A program made the position numbers and the translations under genes. The notes beneath the pieces were generated by a model. The model was not told the origin of the DNA. It did no database searches and was given only the letters and a program-made list of their open reading frames with translations. Source: Candidatus Poribacteria bacterium (GTDB taxonomy: Bacteria; Poribacteria; WGA-4E; WGA-3G). From it: a stretch of DNA of 64,000 nt. Of the stretch, positions 18,220-27,145 are shown piece by piece; the first letter of the stretch is position 1; each line of letters starts with the position of its first letter. The stretch spans positions 1 to 64,000 of the forward strand of contig JAJDUH010000071.1 in assembly GCA_022826805.1 (NCBI GenBank), given 5' to 3'.

Positions 18220-18525
18220 TATAGTAAAACCTAAAAATAAATAGACATTCTTCCCTACCTTGGTAGGGTTTTTGCGAATCAACGCTGAATGCGCGCAAAT
18301 CAGAATCAGAATCAACGGTATGAAGTCCGTATGGACTTCAAAATCAGAATCAACGGTATCAATGCCTTAATGGCATTGCCCGGGTATAAAGCCTATAAAG
18401 GCTTTACCGGGGTATGAATGCCGTATGGCATTCATCGGCCTCGCAGTGAGAGTCATCGGGGTGTTTCTTCAAGGTTTCTAACCTCGCCGGTGCAGAGTGT
18501 TCAATCAATGCTAAACTTTACTATA
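18220..18525. mobile_element. MITE-like element (306 bp) with multiple internal palindromes
   Basis: The ends are TATAGTAAA (18220-18228) and TTTACTATA (18517-18525), perfectly inverted. The left end continues ACCTAAAAATAAATAGACATT, like the 4806 element. Inside are four palindromes: 18321-18340 (TGAAGTCCGT/ATGGACTTCA type), 18360-18378 (CAATGCC/GGCATTG), 18387-18406 (TAAAGCC/GGCTTTA) and 18416-18433 (GAATGCC/GGCATTC), plus a degenerate GTGTTTCTTCAAGG...AACCTCGCC half-repeat. There is no coding frame. Confidence 0.6.
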
Positions 18526-18574
18526 AATGTGTGATATTTTCAAGTATATCATACGGCACAGAAATAGGATTTTC

Positions 18575-18603
18575 TTGATTTTTTTTTCCCAAAAGGTTAT
18601 AAT
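18575..18603 (+). promoter_or_regulatory. Sigma-70-type promoter upstream of the 18702 gene
   Basis: TTGATT (18575-18580), a 17-nt spacer and TATAAT (18598-18603). The leader to the GTG at 18702 is about 90 nt and contains no visible riboswitch. Confidence 0.72.
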
Positions 18604-18701
18604 GAACCCTGAAAATATATGAACATACCAATTTGGGAGCTTCCTCAAAAAAGAGGCAATACGTAAGTCCTATCTATAAAATATAAAGGAGAAATTCAGA
18701 A

Positions 18702-19886
18702 GTGAATTACTTTGAAAAAATAAACATTTATTTGGCTTGCACGTTGTGCATGCTGGTGGCGACGTTATGTATGAATGAGGCGACTTATTCTCACGATATA
18801 CCGGTTCCCGTTGATATACAATCTTCAGATGGCTCAGAGGTTGTACTGGTTACCCACATGGATCTTTATGATAAAGACGGAAATTTTGTCGCACATATCC
18901 ATGATTGGGCAACCAGAAGGTATACGCAGGAAGAAGCCAACGAGGTTCACGCGAATAACCCGCATACGCGTCAAAGCGTAATAGATGGGCTGCCTAAAGC
19001 GGGGGACGTTTCTGGGGTTACTGGGCGTAGTTATGACAATCCGGGTTTTAGTGAGCCTGATAATACGGATAATATTGGTGGACCAGATCCGGACGGTGAA
19101 TATGAGAATTATGGAATTGTAACTCTGCAAGATCACCTGCAAGATCCAAATAGTCAGGAAAATTCGCTATCTACTCAAAATGAGCAAGGCGCTCAACCAT
19201 CTCTTCAAGAGAGCCAGGGAACGCAGCCAGTTGTCCCAAATCAAGTTACGGCTACTTACAACGGGGCGCAGGAAAGTTTTGAGGAAGTATCAGAACCAGA
19301 ATCCTCTGACGAAGAACTGTTCGTAATCTCCGAAGGAACAGCTATCCCCGCAAGTGAGATTACTGACCCGTCTGAGTATAGTGGAACACGGTGGCGGCTT
19401 CTCTCAAGTTCGGCGACAGGACGGACTCTATCGGAGACACACCGCTTAGAGATTGTCGGTGTTATTGAAGTTGGACCCCCGCGTCGGCTGGTCATGACAC
19501 TCCGCAATCATACAAGAAGTTTCATTAATTTAGCGGAAGGTTGGTCTCTGCTCCTGTTGCGTCCTGATGGGAGTTCTGCCGCAGCAAACATGCGGAGCCA
19601 AGGTAGTTTGTTTATCACACCGCAGAAAGCACGCGGTGAAAAATACGCTGACACGGATATAGCCCTGTTGCCGAGAAAGTCGTTTAGAAAATTGGATGGT
19701 AAGGAACGTTTTTTCTTAAGTCTTCAGTATTTCTACGGTTCACAGAGCGGTTATAAGCCCGGAGATGTCTTCATTCTTTCCTATGAAGGAGCGGAAGTGA
19801 GTCGATATCCTGAAGCGATGCAACTCGCACCGCGCCTACACAGAACTCTCACTACGACTTGGGGTTCACTGAAAAAGTCCCAATAG
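18702..19886 (+). CDS. Secreted hypothetical protein with Gln/Glu/Ser-rich linker
   Basis: The 394-residue protein starts at a GTG (18702) with AAAGGAG about 10 nt upstream. A Sec signal covers residues about 8-30 (cleavage near TYS/HDI). Residues about 33-110 are polar with paired His and Asp residues. Residues about 140-215 are a low-complexity Gln/Glu/Ser linker. Residues about 220-394 look like a beta-rich domain (RLEIVGVIEVGPPRRLVMTLRNHT, WSLLLLRPDGSS). I recognise no family. It is followed by a possible terminator and then the large LRR protein gene on the same strand; the pair may belong to one extracellular system. Confidence 0.7.
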   Translation: MNYFEKINIYLACTLCMLVATLCMNEATYSHDIPVPVDIQSSDGSEVVLVTHMDLYDKDGNFVAHIHDWATRRYTQEEANEVHANNPHTRQSVIDGLPKAGDVSGVTGRSYDNPGFSEPDNTDNIGGPDPDGEYENYGIVTLQDHLQDPNSQENSLSTQNEQGAQPSLQESQGTQPVVPNQVTATYNGAQESFEEVSEPESSDEELFVISEGTAIPASEITDPSEYSGTRWRLLSSSATGRTLSETHRLEIVGVIEVGPPRRLVMTLRNHTRSFINLAEGWSLLLLRPDGSSAAANMRSQGSLFITPQKARGEKYADTDIALLPRKSFRKLDGKERFFLSLQYFYGSQSGYKPGDVFILSYEGAEVSRYPEAMQLAPRLHRTLTTTWGSLKKSQ

Positions 19887-19896
19887 CCTGGAATTA

Positions 19897-19928
19897 AAGT
19901 CCCTACACCTTCTTAGGCGTAGGGACTT
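19897..19928 (+). terminator. Hairpin between the two secreted-protein genes (possible weak terminator)
   Basis: A perfect 10-bp stem AAGTCCCTAC / GTAGGGACTT with a 12-nt loop starts 10 bp after the stop codon. It is followed by CTGTTA rather than a T-run, so it might be an attenuator or RNA stabiliser rather than a full terminator. Confidence 0.45.
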
Positions 19929-19945
19929 CTGTTACAGGACAAATC

Positions 19946-22900
19946 ATGAACACAAAGTTGCTTCTATCGTTCTGTCTACTTATTTTTGGGGTGTTCTCGT
20001 TTCTACCTAAGACTTTTGCTCAAGTAACTGACCGTCACAATGTTGTACGATTAATCTATTTCGTTCCACGGCACCGCCAGCCACAACCTAACATCGACGC
20101 GAAACTGGATAGGCTTATCAAAGATGTCCAACGCTTTTTCGCCGATGAGATAGAACGCCACGGGTTTGGTCGGAAAACCTTCCAATTTGAAACCGATGGC
20201 CGCGGCAATGCCGTCGTGCATCGCGTGACTGGAAACTTTCCCGATACGTATTATCATCAGGACACTGCGTCTAAGGTTGTTAAGGAGGTCTCTCCACGAT
20301 TCGACTTCACAAAAAATGTATATCTTTTGATCGTTGATGTAAGTAGCGAACTCATTGATAGTGTCTGTGGACGGGGCGGCGAGTTTTGGAATACTGCAGG
20401 CGATTGGGGCGGACATGCTTTCATTCCAGCGTCCGGCGAATGTTTAAACACACATTTAGGTTTTGAACTAACTGCTCACGAACTCGGACACGCCTTTGGC
20501 TTACCCCATAACTTTACGAGAAATGCCTATATCATGTCTTATGGGCAGAACCCAGACCAATTGGCACACTGTAGCGCTGAATGGTTGAATACCAACCGGT
20601 ATTTTAATGATCACCGAACGCCGTCTAACAATCACGAAACGACAATTCAGATGCTTGCGCTCGAGGCAGATCCAGACTATACCTTTCGTTTTCGCTTCAA
20701 GATAAGTGATACCGATGGACTTCGACACTCGCAATTGGTAACTCCCGCGACTTCTATCTATGAGGACCCAGGTTCCCCAAAATTGATCGGCTGTAAAGAA
20801 TTGGAAGGGGATAGTCAGAGTGTGGAGTTTATTACGAATCAACTCTCCCTACAGTCCGAGCTCATAACATTGCGTGTTGTTGATGCTCTTGGCAATTTTT
20901 CATGGCAAGACTATCCGATTGATATCAGTGACTTACTCCCTGCCCCGCGAGTTGTCTCGATTCCTGATGTGAATTTGGCAGCAGCAATTCGCAGTGAACT
21001 TGGATTGAGACGATTCATCAACATCACGCAACTGGATATGTTAAAGTTAACAGCCTTGTCCGCTGAAAATCAGCAAATAAAAGATCTTACTGGGCTTGCC
21101 CACGCAAGAAATCTAAAGTACTTGTTTCTCAGTCAAAATCAGATTAAAGACATTGCTATCTTGGAGAATCTGCCAAATTTAGCAGTGTTATCGCTCTCGT
21201 TTAATCAAATTAACGACTTCACCTCCATCGCAAGGCTGACCAAATTAATTGAATTAGATCTTTCAGAGAATCCAGGTAATGATATAAGACCGGTTACAAA
21301 ATTAACACAGTTACAAACGCTATATCTAAGTGGGTATCGCATCCAAGATTTGACACCGTTTGCCAGATTTACCAATCTACTCCGTTTGGGACTTGAGCAC
21401 AACCAGATTAGGGACCTCACTCCACTCGCAGAATTGACACAATTAAGAAATTTACGGCTCTGGGACAATCAAATCCAAGATCTTACACCGCTCACAGAAT
21501 TAATCAATTTGGAGTGGTTGGAGCTTTCAGAAAATCGAATTAGCAACCTTACCCCCCTCAAAAGCTTGACACAACTTCAGGTCTTGCAACTTTCCAGTAA
21601 TCAGATTGATGATCTCACACCGCTCTCTAAGTTTAAGAATTTAACGCATTTGACACTTGTGGGTAATCAGATTGGCGACATTACACCTCTTTCGGCATTA
21701 ACGAATTTAGAGGTGTTGGTTGCAAATCACAATCAGATTAGGGACCTTACCCCTCTCACCACATTAAGACAACTGACGACTTTATGGCTCACAAACAATC
21801 AAGTAAGCAACCTCAAGCCACTTACAAAGTTACGTAGTCTTGTTGAATTGAGAGTCGCCCAGAATCCAATCGCTGACAGAACACCGCTTCACGTACTACT
21901 CAAACGCAATTCAAGGCTAAAATTGGATATCGATCCGACCCAACTCTCCCCTATTGTTTTATTCAGCGGAGCAGGATACCCACCGATGTATTGGACGGAT
22001 ACCGCGACGAGCGGATTCTACCGGCTTGTCGGAACCAAAGAAACAGTAGAAAATAACGCACAAGGCATCCAAAATATAATAGCACTTGCTGTAGATGTTG
22101 ACGGTGGTAAGCTTTACTGGATAGAACAGAAAGACAAAAAACACGGCAGAATAGTCCGTGCTAATCTTGACGGTTCAAATGTCCAAGTAGTTAAGCAGTT
22201 ATTGTATGTCCCTCGCGACATTGCAATTGACACTGCTAACAAAGGAATATACTGCACGAATCCCAATGGTAAAATTCAACGCATCAACTTTAATGGATCA
22301 AACTTTAAAGCCAATCTCGTTACAAACTTAGATACACCAAATCATATCGCCTTAGATGTCCCTGGCGGCAAGTTCTATTGGACGGAAAAAGGGGAAAGTA
22401 TCCGGCGGGCGAACCTGGACGGTTCAAATATCGAAACGCTTGTCACAGACTTAGGAGCACTCGGCGGGATAACTATCGCTGCAGACAAACTCTATTGGAC
22501 AGAACACACAAGCGAGAATACGGGGAACATCCGAAGTGCCAACCTTGATGGCGCAAACGTTCAAACGCTTGCTACATTAAAGAGTCTACCTCTTGGTATT
22601 GCTGTGGATACAGCCGGCAGAAAGCTATACTGGACGAACGCTACGGGACGGATCCAGCGCGCAAATCTCAACGGTAAAAATATCCAAAACGTCGTTACGG
22701 GTCTATCAAATCCGATAGATTTGGTGCTCGGGATGGATGCAGCCACTGTGCCAGTCGCCGCCGCACCTGCTGCAGTCCTTCCGGATGCCACAGATTTATT
22801 GCCAAATTATCCCAACCCCTTCAATCCAGAAACATGGATACCTTATCAGTTAGCGAAACCAGCAGATGTGATACTAACCATCTATGCCATGGATGGACAG

Positions 22901-23077
22901 TTAATTCGCACTTTGGCGTTGGGACACAAATCTGCCGGTCTCTATCAAACTCGGAGCCGCGCAGCATATTGGGATGGCAAAAATGAATTCGGTGAGAAAG
23001 TGGCGAGTAGTATCTATTTCTATACCCTATCCGCTGGCGATTTCACCGCAACACGAAAAATGCTCATCGTAAAGTAG
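19946..23077 (+). CDS. Large secreted multidomain protein: metallopeptidase-like, leucine-rich repeats, YWTD propeller, FlgD-like C-terminal tail
   Basis: The 1043-residue protein starts with a Sec signal (residues 1-26). Residues about 30-240 carry a zinc-metallopeptidase-like region with HELGHAFGLPH at about 176-186, a complete HExxHxxxxxH motif. From about residue 336 a helical cap (PDVNLAAAIRSELGL) leads into 12 SDS22-type leucine-rich repeats of 22 residues (consensus LTPL..L..L..L.L..NQI.D), to about 640. Six YWTD-type blades follow (LYWTE, IRRANLDGSN patterns, about 675-930), enough for one closed propeller. The last 90 residues contain NYPNPFNPETWIPYQL and a FlgD-Ig-like fold, resembling C-terminal sorting domains. 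It is predicted exported and surface-attached. The combination suggests a binding protein with protease function. Confidence 0.85.
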   Translation: MNTKLLLSFCLLIFGVFSFLPKTFAQVTDRHNVVRLIYFVPRHRQPQPNIDAKLDRLIKDVQRFFADEIERHGFGRKTFQFETDGRGNAVVHRVTGNFPDTYYHQDTASKVVKEVSPRFDFTKNVYLLIVDVSSELIDSVCGRGGEFWNTAGDWGGHAFIPASGECLNTHLGFELTAHELGHAFGLPHNFTRNAYIMSYGQNPDQLAHCSAEWLNTNRYFNDHRTPSNNHETTIQMLALEADPDYTFRFRFKISDTDGLRHSQLVTPATSIYEDPGSPKLIGCKELEGDSQSVEFITNQLSLQSELITLRVVDALGNFSWQDYPIDISDLLPAPRVVSIPDVNLAAAIRSELGLRRFINITQLDMLKLTALSAENQQIKDLTGLAHARNLKYLFLSQNQIKDIAILENLPNLAVLSLSFNQINDFTSIARLTKLIELDLSENPGNDIRPVTKLTQLQTLYLSGYRIQDLTPFARFTNLLRLGLEHNQIRDLTPLAELTQLRNLRLWDNQIQDLTPLTELINLEWLELSENRISNLTPLKSLTQLQVLQLSSNQIDDLTPLSKFKNLTHLTLVGNQIGDITPLSALTNLEVLVANHNQIRDLTPLTTLRQLTTLWLTNNQVSNLKPLTKLRSLVELRVAQNPIADRTPLHVLLKRNSRLKLDIDPTQLSPIVLFSGAGYPPMYWTDTATSGFYRLVGTKETVENNAQGIQNIIALAVDVDGGKLYWIEQKDKKHGRIVRANLDGSNVQVVKQLLYVPRDIAIDTANKGIYCTNPNGKIQRINFNGSNFKANLVTNLDTPNHIALDVPGGKFYWTEKGESIRRANLDGSNIETLVTDLGALGGITIAADKLYWTEHTSENTGNIRSANLDGANVQTLATLKSLPLGIAVDTAGRKLYWTNATGRIQRANLNGKNIQNVVTGLSNPIDLVLGMDAATVPVAAAPAAVLPDATDLLPNYPNPFNPETWIPYQLAKPADVILTIYAMDGQLIRTLALGHKSAGLYQTRSRAAYWDGKNEFGEKVASSIYFYTLSAGDFTATRKMLIVK

Positions 23078-23214
23078 CCTTCAACAGCCTTGTTTGGCAA
23101 GGTCTCCGCGTCTCGCCTGCTGATCATCTCTTTGTAGGAGCGAGTGTTTTTGCTTGGGTGTTTCTGCATGCTCGCGATCTTCCTGACTGACGACTGATGA
23201 TTGATTAGGAACTG

Positions 23215-24624
23215 CTATTCTTCTGACGACTGATGTTTGACTACTGAAAACCGCTCAAGATAAATATCACCCTTATCTTCCTGCATGTTGCTCCAGACAA
23301 CAACCCAGGTTCCATCCCCAATAGATACCACAAACGGTGGATGGTGTTCCCCGGTGCTTGTAGAGATAGGAACGCCGGTTTCTTCCCACAGCAGCCTACC
23401 CGATAAGTCAATTTGCTGTCCATAGATAGCATCTCTACTCTCTTCACCGAAGTCTTCTCGGTAATCTACCCATGCCACGAAAAACCGATCGTTCTTGGTA
23501 TGTACGATAAACGGTTTGTCCTGATGACCACCAGCAGTGCAGATAGGAATGCCGTCTTTTTCCCAAGCTAACGTTCCATCTGCCCGGACGCACTGCGCGT
23601 ATAGGTCAGAATAGACATCGCGTTCATCACGCCACACTGCAACAAACCCACCGCTGCCATCACTGACAATCGAGGCGTGTTTCTGAATTCCCAGGGCAGT
23701 GCATACGGGAATACCATCTTCGTTCCACATCTTACTTCCATCCGGGGCAATCCGCTGCGTGTAGAGCTGATCATTGATGAAATTTTCATACACCTGCCAC
23801 AAAACAATGATCCCACCTTCACCATCCGCAATTACACGCGGCTCGCCTTGCATGCCATCCATCGGCGTAACGAGAATTGGAGCGTCCCATAACGGTGCAG
23901 CGTCTAAATCCAGGCGATATGCCATCAGATGCCACGCATCGTAGCCGATAACGTCCCACCAAACGATGTAAAACCCGCCCACGTCATCGCTAACCAGAAT
24001 CGGATCGCTCTGCAACGATTCTGACGGATAAACGGGGATTCCATCAACCTTCCACATCGGTTCACCTGTAGCAGTGAGTCGTTGGATATAAAGGTCTTGA
24101 AATTCAGAGCTACGACGTTCATCTTCCCAGACACAGATCGCACCCCCTTCTCCATCGCTCATAATCGCTTGGGTCGATTGATCGGCACTATTCACACACA
24201 CCGGGATTCCATCTGTTTCCCAGAGTATATCGCCATCCAAACTCACCGCTTGCGCGTAAATATCCCAATTGCTTCGATCCCGCCTGTCGTTCCACACAAC
24301 AATTGCGTGCTTATCGTCCCGAACCATTCGCAATCGACGCTGGTTTCTATCTGCTGTGCATATTGCCAATCCGTTTGATTCCCACAGCGTCTTTTCAGTA
24401 CTATCAACGCGCTGCGCGTAGACGTCCCAGTCCTTTCCCGTACGGTAATCCTCCCACATCACAATAACGCCACCTTCACCATCGTCCACAACCCACGGCA
24501 GAAATTGTCCATCTACAGCGGTTGAAACAGCAACTTCAGCCGATGCAGTGTTGCAGAGCACAGCAGCACTCACACAAAGAAAAAACATTAACCTTGCGAA
24601 TGATCTACGCCTAAAATTCACCAT
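23215..24624 (-). CDS. Secreted protein of eight beta-propeller-like repeats
   Basis: The 469-residue protein has a Sec signal (residues 1-29, ending ASA/EVA). The mature part is eight repeats of about 54 residues, each with the pattern DGEGG.IVVW.D.R...D.IYAQR....G..LW...GIPV. The regular length and aromatic pattern indicate a beta-propeller of seven or eight blades. There is no sorting tail and no catalytic motif I can name. Similar repeats occur in proteins with unassigned function from uncultured bacteria. It is convergent to the LRR protein gene across a 137-bp spacer. Confidence 0.75.
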   Translation of the reverse strand: MVNFRRRSFARLMFFLCVSAAVLCNTASAEVAVSTAVDGQFLPWVVDDGEGGVIVMWEDYRTGKDWDVYAQRVDSTEKTLWESNGLAICTADRNQRRLRMVRDDKHAIVVWNDRRDRSNWDIYAQAVSLDGDILWETDGIPVCVNSADQSTQAIMSDGEGGAICVWEDERRSSEFQDLYIQRLTATGEPMWKVDGIPVYPSESLQSDPILVSDDVGGFYIVWWDVIGYDAWHLMAYRLDLDAAPLWDAPILVTPMDGMQGEPRVIADGEGGIIVLWQVYENFINDQLYTQRIAPDGSKMWNEDGIPVCTALGIQKHASIVSDGSGGFVAVWRDERDVYSDLYAQCVRADGTLAWEKDGIPICTAGGHQDKPFIVHTKNDRFFVAWVDYREDFGEESRDAIYGQQIDLSGRLLWEETGVPISTSTGEHHPPFVVSIGDGTWVVVWSNMQEDKGDIYLERFSVVKHQSSEE

Positions 24625-24659
24625 AATGAATCTGTCTAAAAACCCTCCATCCCCTGGTA

Positions 24660-24680
24660 GGCGAGGTTTCCTAACCTCGC
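24660..24680. repeat. Short palindrome, GGCGAGGTT family
   Basis: GCGAGGTT TCCT AACCTCGC, a stem with a 4-nt loop, between the two minus-strand genes (beta-propeller protein and SixA). Confidence 0.75.
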
Positions 24681-24701
24681 AGAGCTACATACAACGCCTA
24701 A

Positions 24702-25199
24702 TTAATCTGTGAAAAGTGTTTTGGGAGTCCATAAGTTGACTAAAGTTGCTTTTGTATACAAATCAAGTGCTTCCCAACGTTCGATGGGGAGTTCAATATG
24801 AGCCAGTGCTGCTGTTGGCATCAATTTGATATGTCCAGTCAAGTGGCCCACGAGTTGTTCCATGGTCGGATTATGCCCAACTACCATGACGCTCTGATAT
24901 TTTTCCGGCTGGACTTGTAAGGTTTTGAAGTAAGCCCCTAAGACAGTATCATAGAGCGCGTCTAACTTTTTCACTTTTCCCGCGTAACCGGACGCTTTCA
25001 CGACTCTATTCGCTGTTGATCGAGCGCGTTTCGCTGATGAGGTGAGAATCATGTCTGGAATCAATCCTTCTTGGCGCAAGTGTTTTCCCATGCGCGGCGC
25101 GTCCCGTTTGCCGCGTCCATTGAGAGGGCGATCATAATCAGAGAGTTCAGGATAATTCCAACTCGATTTTGCGTGTCGCATAATAAGAAGGGTTTTCAT
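24702..25199 (-). CDS. sixA: SixA-type phosphohistidine phosphatase (histidine phosphatase superfamily)
   Basis: The 165-residue protein starts MKTLLIMRHAKSSW, the RHG-like catalytic motif of SixA (RHAKSSW, His9), with the second active-site histidine in VVGHNPTME and the charged segment PLNGRGKRDAPRMG. SixA dephosphorylates phosphohistidine in HPt domains or in the nitrogen phosphotransferase protein NPr. No such partner is adjacent. The gene has its own promoter (25238-25266, minus strand) and the Shine-Dalgarno AAGGAG. Confidence 0.88.
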   Translation of the reverse strand: MKTLLIMRHAKSSWNYPELSDYDRPLNGRGKRDAPRMGKHLRQEGLIPDMILTSSAKRARSTANRVVKASGYAGKVKKLDALYDTVLGAYFKTLQVQPEKYQSVMVVGHNPTMEQLVGHLTGHIKLMPTAALAHIELPIERWEALDLYTKATLVNLWTPKTLFTD

Positions 25200-25237
25200 G
25201 ATGGGGTCTCCTTATGTCGCGTTTATATTTCTGTTCT

Positions 25238-25266
25238 ATCTTATCACAGCCTGATTTGAATGTCAA
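25238..25266 (-). promoter_or_regulatory. Sigma-70-type promoter of sixA
   Basis: On the minus strand TTGACA (25266-25261), a 17-nt spacer and TAAGAT (25243-25238), 39 bp upstream of the ATG. Near-consensus. Confidence 0.75.
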
Positions 25267-25419
25267 TTGTTGTCATTTATAATCACTGACCCTGACCGCC
25301 GACCACTGACAGCTGATAGCCAACTTATCCGATGAATCCTAAAATCCTGGTTCAGACAATTTGCCAACTCCCAACCCCAATTGCCGACAACTTATAACCA
25401 ACCACCAACTAATTTTGCC

Positions 25420-25448
25420 TTGCATTCGCAACTCTTATGTGATATTAT
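25420..25448 (+). promoter_or_regulatory. Sigma-70-type promoter of the FN3 lipoprotein gene
   Basis: TTGCAT (25420-25425), 17-nt spacer, TATTAT (25443-25448). It is followed by an 85-nt leader to the ATG at 25533. Confidence 0.65.
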
Positions 25449-25532
25449 TTTATAAAAAGGTTTGTCAACGTTTTTTGAGATATATCCGTTACAGCGTTTA
25501 AATGAAATGAAAACTCTGGAGGATATAGACCA

Positions 25533-26330
25533 ATGTTGTTAAAAATTAACGGAATTCTCGCAACACTACTTTTCGTAATACTACTTGCTGGTATCAGTGG
25601 ATGTTATATTGATACCAATGATAGCGATCGTGAACCACCCGCTATTCCACGCGGTGTCCGAACTGTCACCGGCGATGAGCAAGTTATCGTTGAATGGTAT
25701 CCGAATGGAGAATTCGACTTGGCAGGCTATAGAGTCTGGCGGGGTAGAGACGGCGTCAACTTTAATGACCTGTTAGTAGATGTGTCCGAAAATACAACAC
25801 ACTATACAGATATAGATGTCCAAAACGGGAGAACTTATTACTACGCTGTCTCCGCTTATGACACCGAAGGAAACGAAAGCGAACTGAGTCCCGAAAATGC
25901 TTCCGATACGCCACGACCAGAAGGACGAAACATTACACTTGATGACTACATCCTTTTCCCGGGAAGAAGTGGTTTCGATTTCTCGCAACCACAGAAAGGG
26001 AGTATCCCATGGAACGTACCAGAGACCGATATCTATTTCGGACTTGATACTGAAATTGGTGTTACATACCTCTATTCAGACAATGAAACTCTCATGCAGG
26101 ATTTGGGGTATCACGAGGACTTTGACGCAATTGATGTCGTTCCAGAGATGGGATATACGACCCTGTTTGTTGAGCTGATTGAAGGGCATATCTATGCCAT
26201 CTATACACCCGATGGAAACTTCGCAAAAATTCAGGTCCGCCAACTGTTTGATGATGCCGTCATTTTCGATTGGGCGTACCAGATCGACCCGGAGAATATC
26301 CAATTGGCTCCACCTCTTAATAGACCTTGA
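25533..26330 (+). CDS. Lipoprotein with a fibronectin type III domain
   Basis: The 265-residue protein has a lipoprotein signal ending GISGC (C24). Residues about 35-130 form a fibronectin type III domain (PRGVRTVTGDEQVIVEWYP, YRVWRG, YTDIDVQNGRTYYYAVSAYDTEGNES). Residues about 135-265 form an unrecognised beta-rich domain with acidic patches (DIYFGLDTE, FAKIQVRQLF). GGAGG is placed correctly before the ATG. It is followed 15 bp later by the DUF5683-like gene with good ribosome sites, so the two are probably cotranscribed envelope components. Confidence 0.85.
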   Translation: MLLKINGILATLLFVILLAGISGCYIDTNDSDREPPAIPRGVRTVTGDEQVIVEWYPNGEFDLAGYRVWRGRDGVNFNDLLVDVSENTTHYTDIDVQNGRTYYYAVSAYDTEGNESELSPENASDTPRPEGRNITLDDYILFPGRSGFDFSQPQKGSIPWNVPETDIYFGLDTEIGVTYLYSDNETLMQDLGYHEDFDAIDVVPEMGYTTLFVELIEGHIYAIYTPDGNFAKIQVRQLFDDAVIFDWAYQIDPENIQLAPPLNRP

Positions 26331-26345
26331 CAAGGAGTACACTTG

Positions 26346-27005
26346 ATGAAAAAAAAACAGCGAACGACACGGATGTTCCTTCTACATGTAACCCTGCCAT
26401 TCCTGCTCTTTCTCATCGCTGGATCTATTTCGGTAACCGCCGGTACCTCACAGGAGGACGCAGATACCTCAACAGCGGAATCCGACACTGAAACGCAGAG
26501 GATGTTACCGCTTATCCGTAATTACTTGACAGAAACTGAAACCAAATCCACTTATCCGCTGTTCCGCTCCCATGCAGAGCGTTACTACCCTGAAATAGAT
26601 GTCAAAAGAGCATCGCGACTATCGACTTTTATGCCAGGGTTGGGACAGGCTTATGCTGGTAATTATACAAAAGCGACTCTTTTCCTCACCGCCGAATTAG
26701 GTGTTTTTGCACTGGCAGGGTATAACATCGCTCGTGCCTTACATTACAACGAACAAGATGTTTTCGAGACGGGATTCCAAGACATCCGTACAGGTGAGTT
26801 CTTAACCTATGAACAGGGACGCGCCCGAATGCAAAATCACACCTTTTTCAGTGGTGTATTTCTGGTAACTGGCATCGGACTGCATATCTGGAATATCCTT
26901 GACGCACCAAAGACAGCCGAAGCATATAATAACCGAAGATTTTCCGTGCAAATGCAACAAACTGATAGTGGATTTCAGTCTCTGGTTTTTTTACATAGAT
27001 TTTAG
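26346..27005 (+). CDS. DUF5683-like membrane protein
   Basis: The 219-residue protein has an N-terminal signal or anchor (residues about 8-30), a central STFMPGLGQAYAGNYTKATLFLTAELGVFALAG block typical of DUF5683 membrane proteins, and a second hydrophobic stretch near FFSGVFLVTGIGLHIWNIL. The ATG at 26346 is favoured over an in-frame TTG directly before it; AAGGAG precedes by about 10 nt. It is likely in operon with the upstream FN3 lipoprotein. The family has no known function but is common near envelope genes. Confidence 0.78.
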   Translation: MKKKQRTTRMFLLHVTLPFLLFLIAGSISVTAGTSQEDADTSTAESDTETQRMLPLIRNYLTETETKSTYPLFRSHAERYYPEIDVKRASRLSTFMPGLGQAYAGNYTKATLFLTAELGVFALAGYNIARALHYNEQDVFETGFQDIRTGEFLTYEQGRARMQNHTFFSGVFLVTGIGLHIWNILDAPKTAEAYNNRRFSVQMQQTDSGFQSLVFLHRF

Positions 27006-27145
27006 TCCTTACTGTTTAAAACTCAGTTATCCTGTAGAAGGAATCTCCAAATTGTGTTCCTAAAGCGCAGTATGTCTTAGCTTTACATTTCCCGGTGCTT
27101 AGCTCAGGTAGAGACGCTTATTTGTGAGAATGCTTTGCAACCCTG

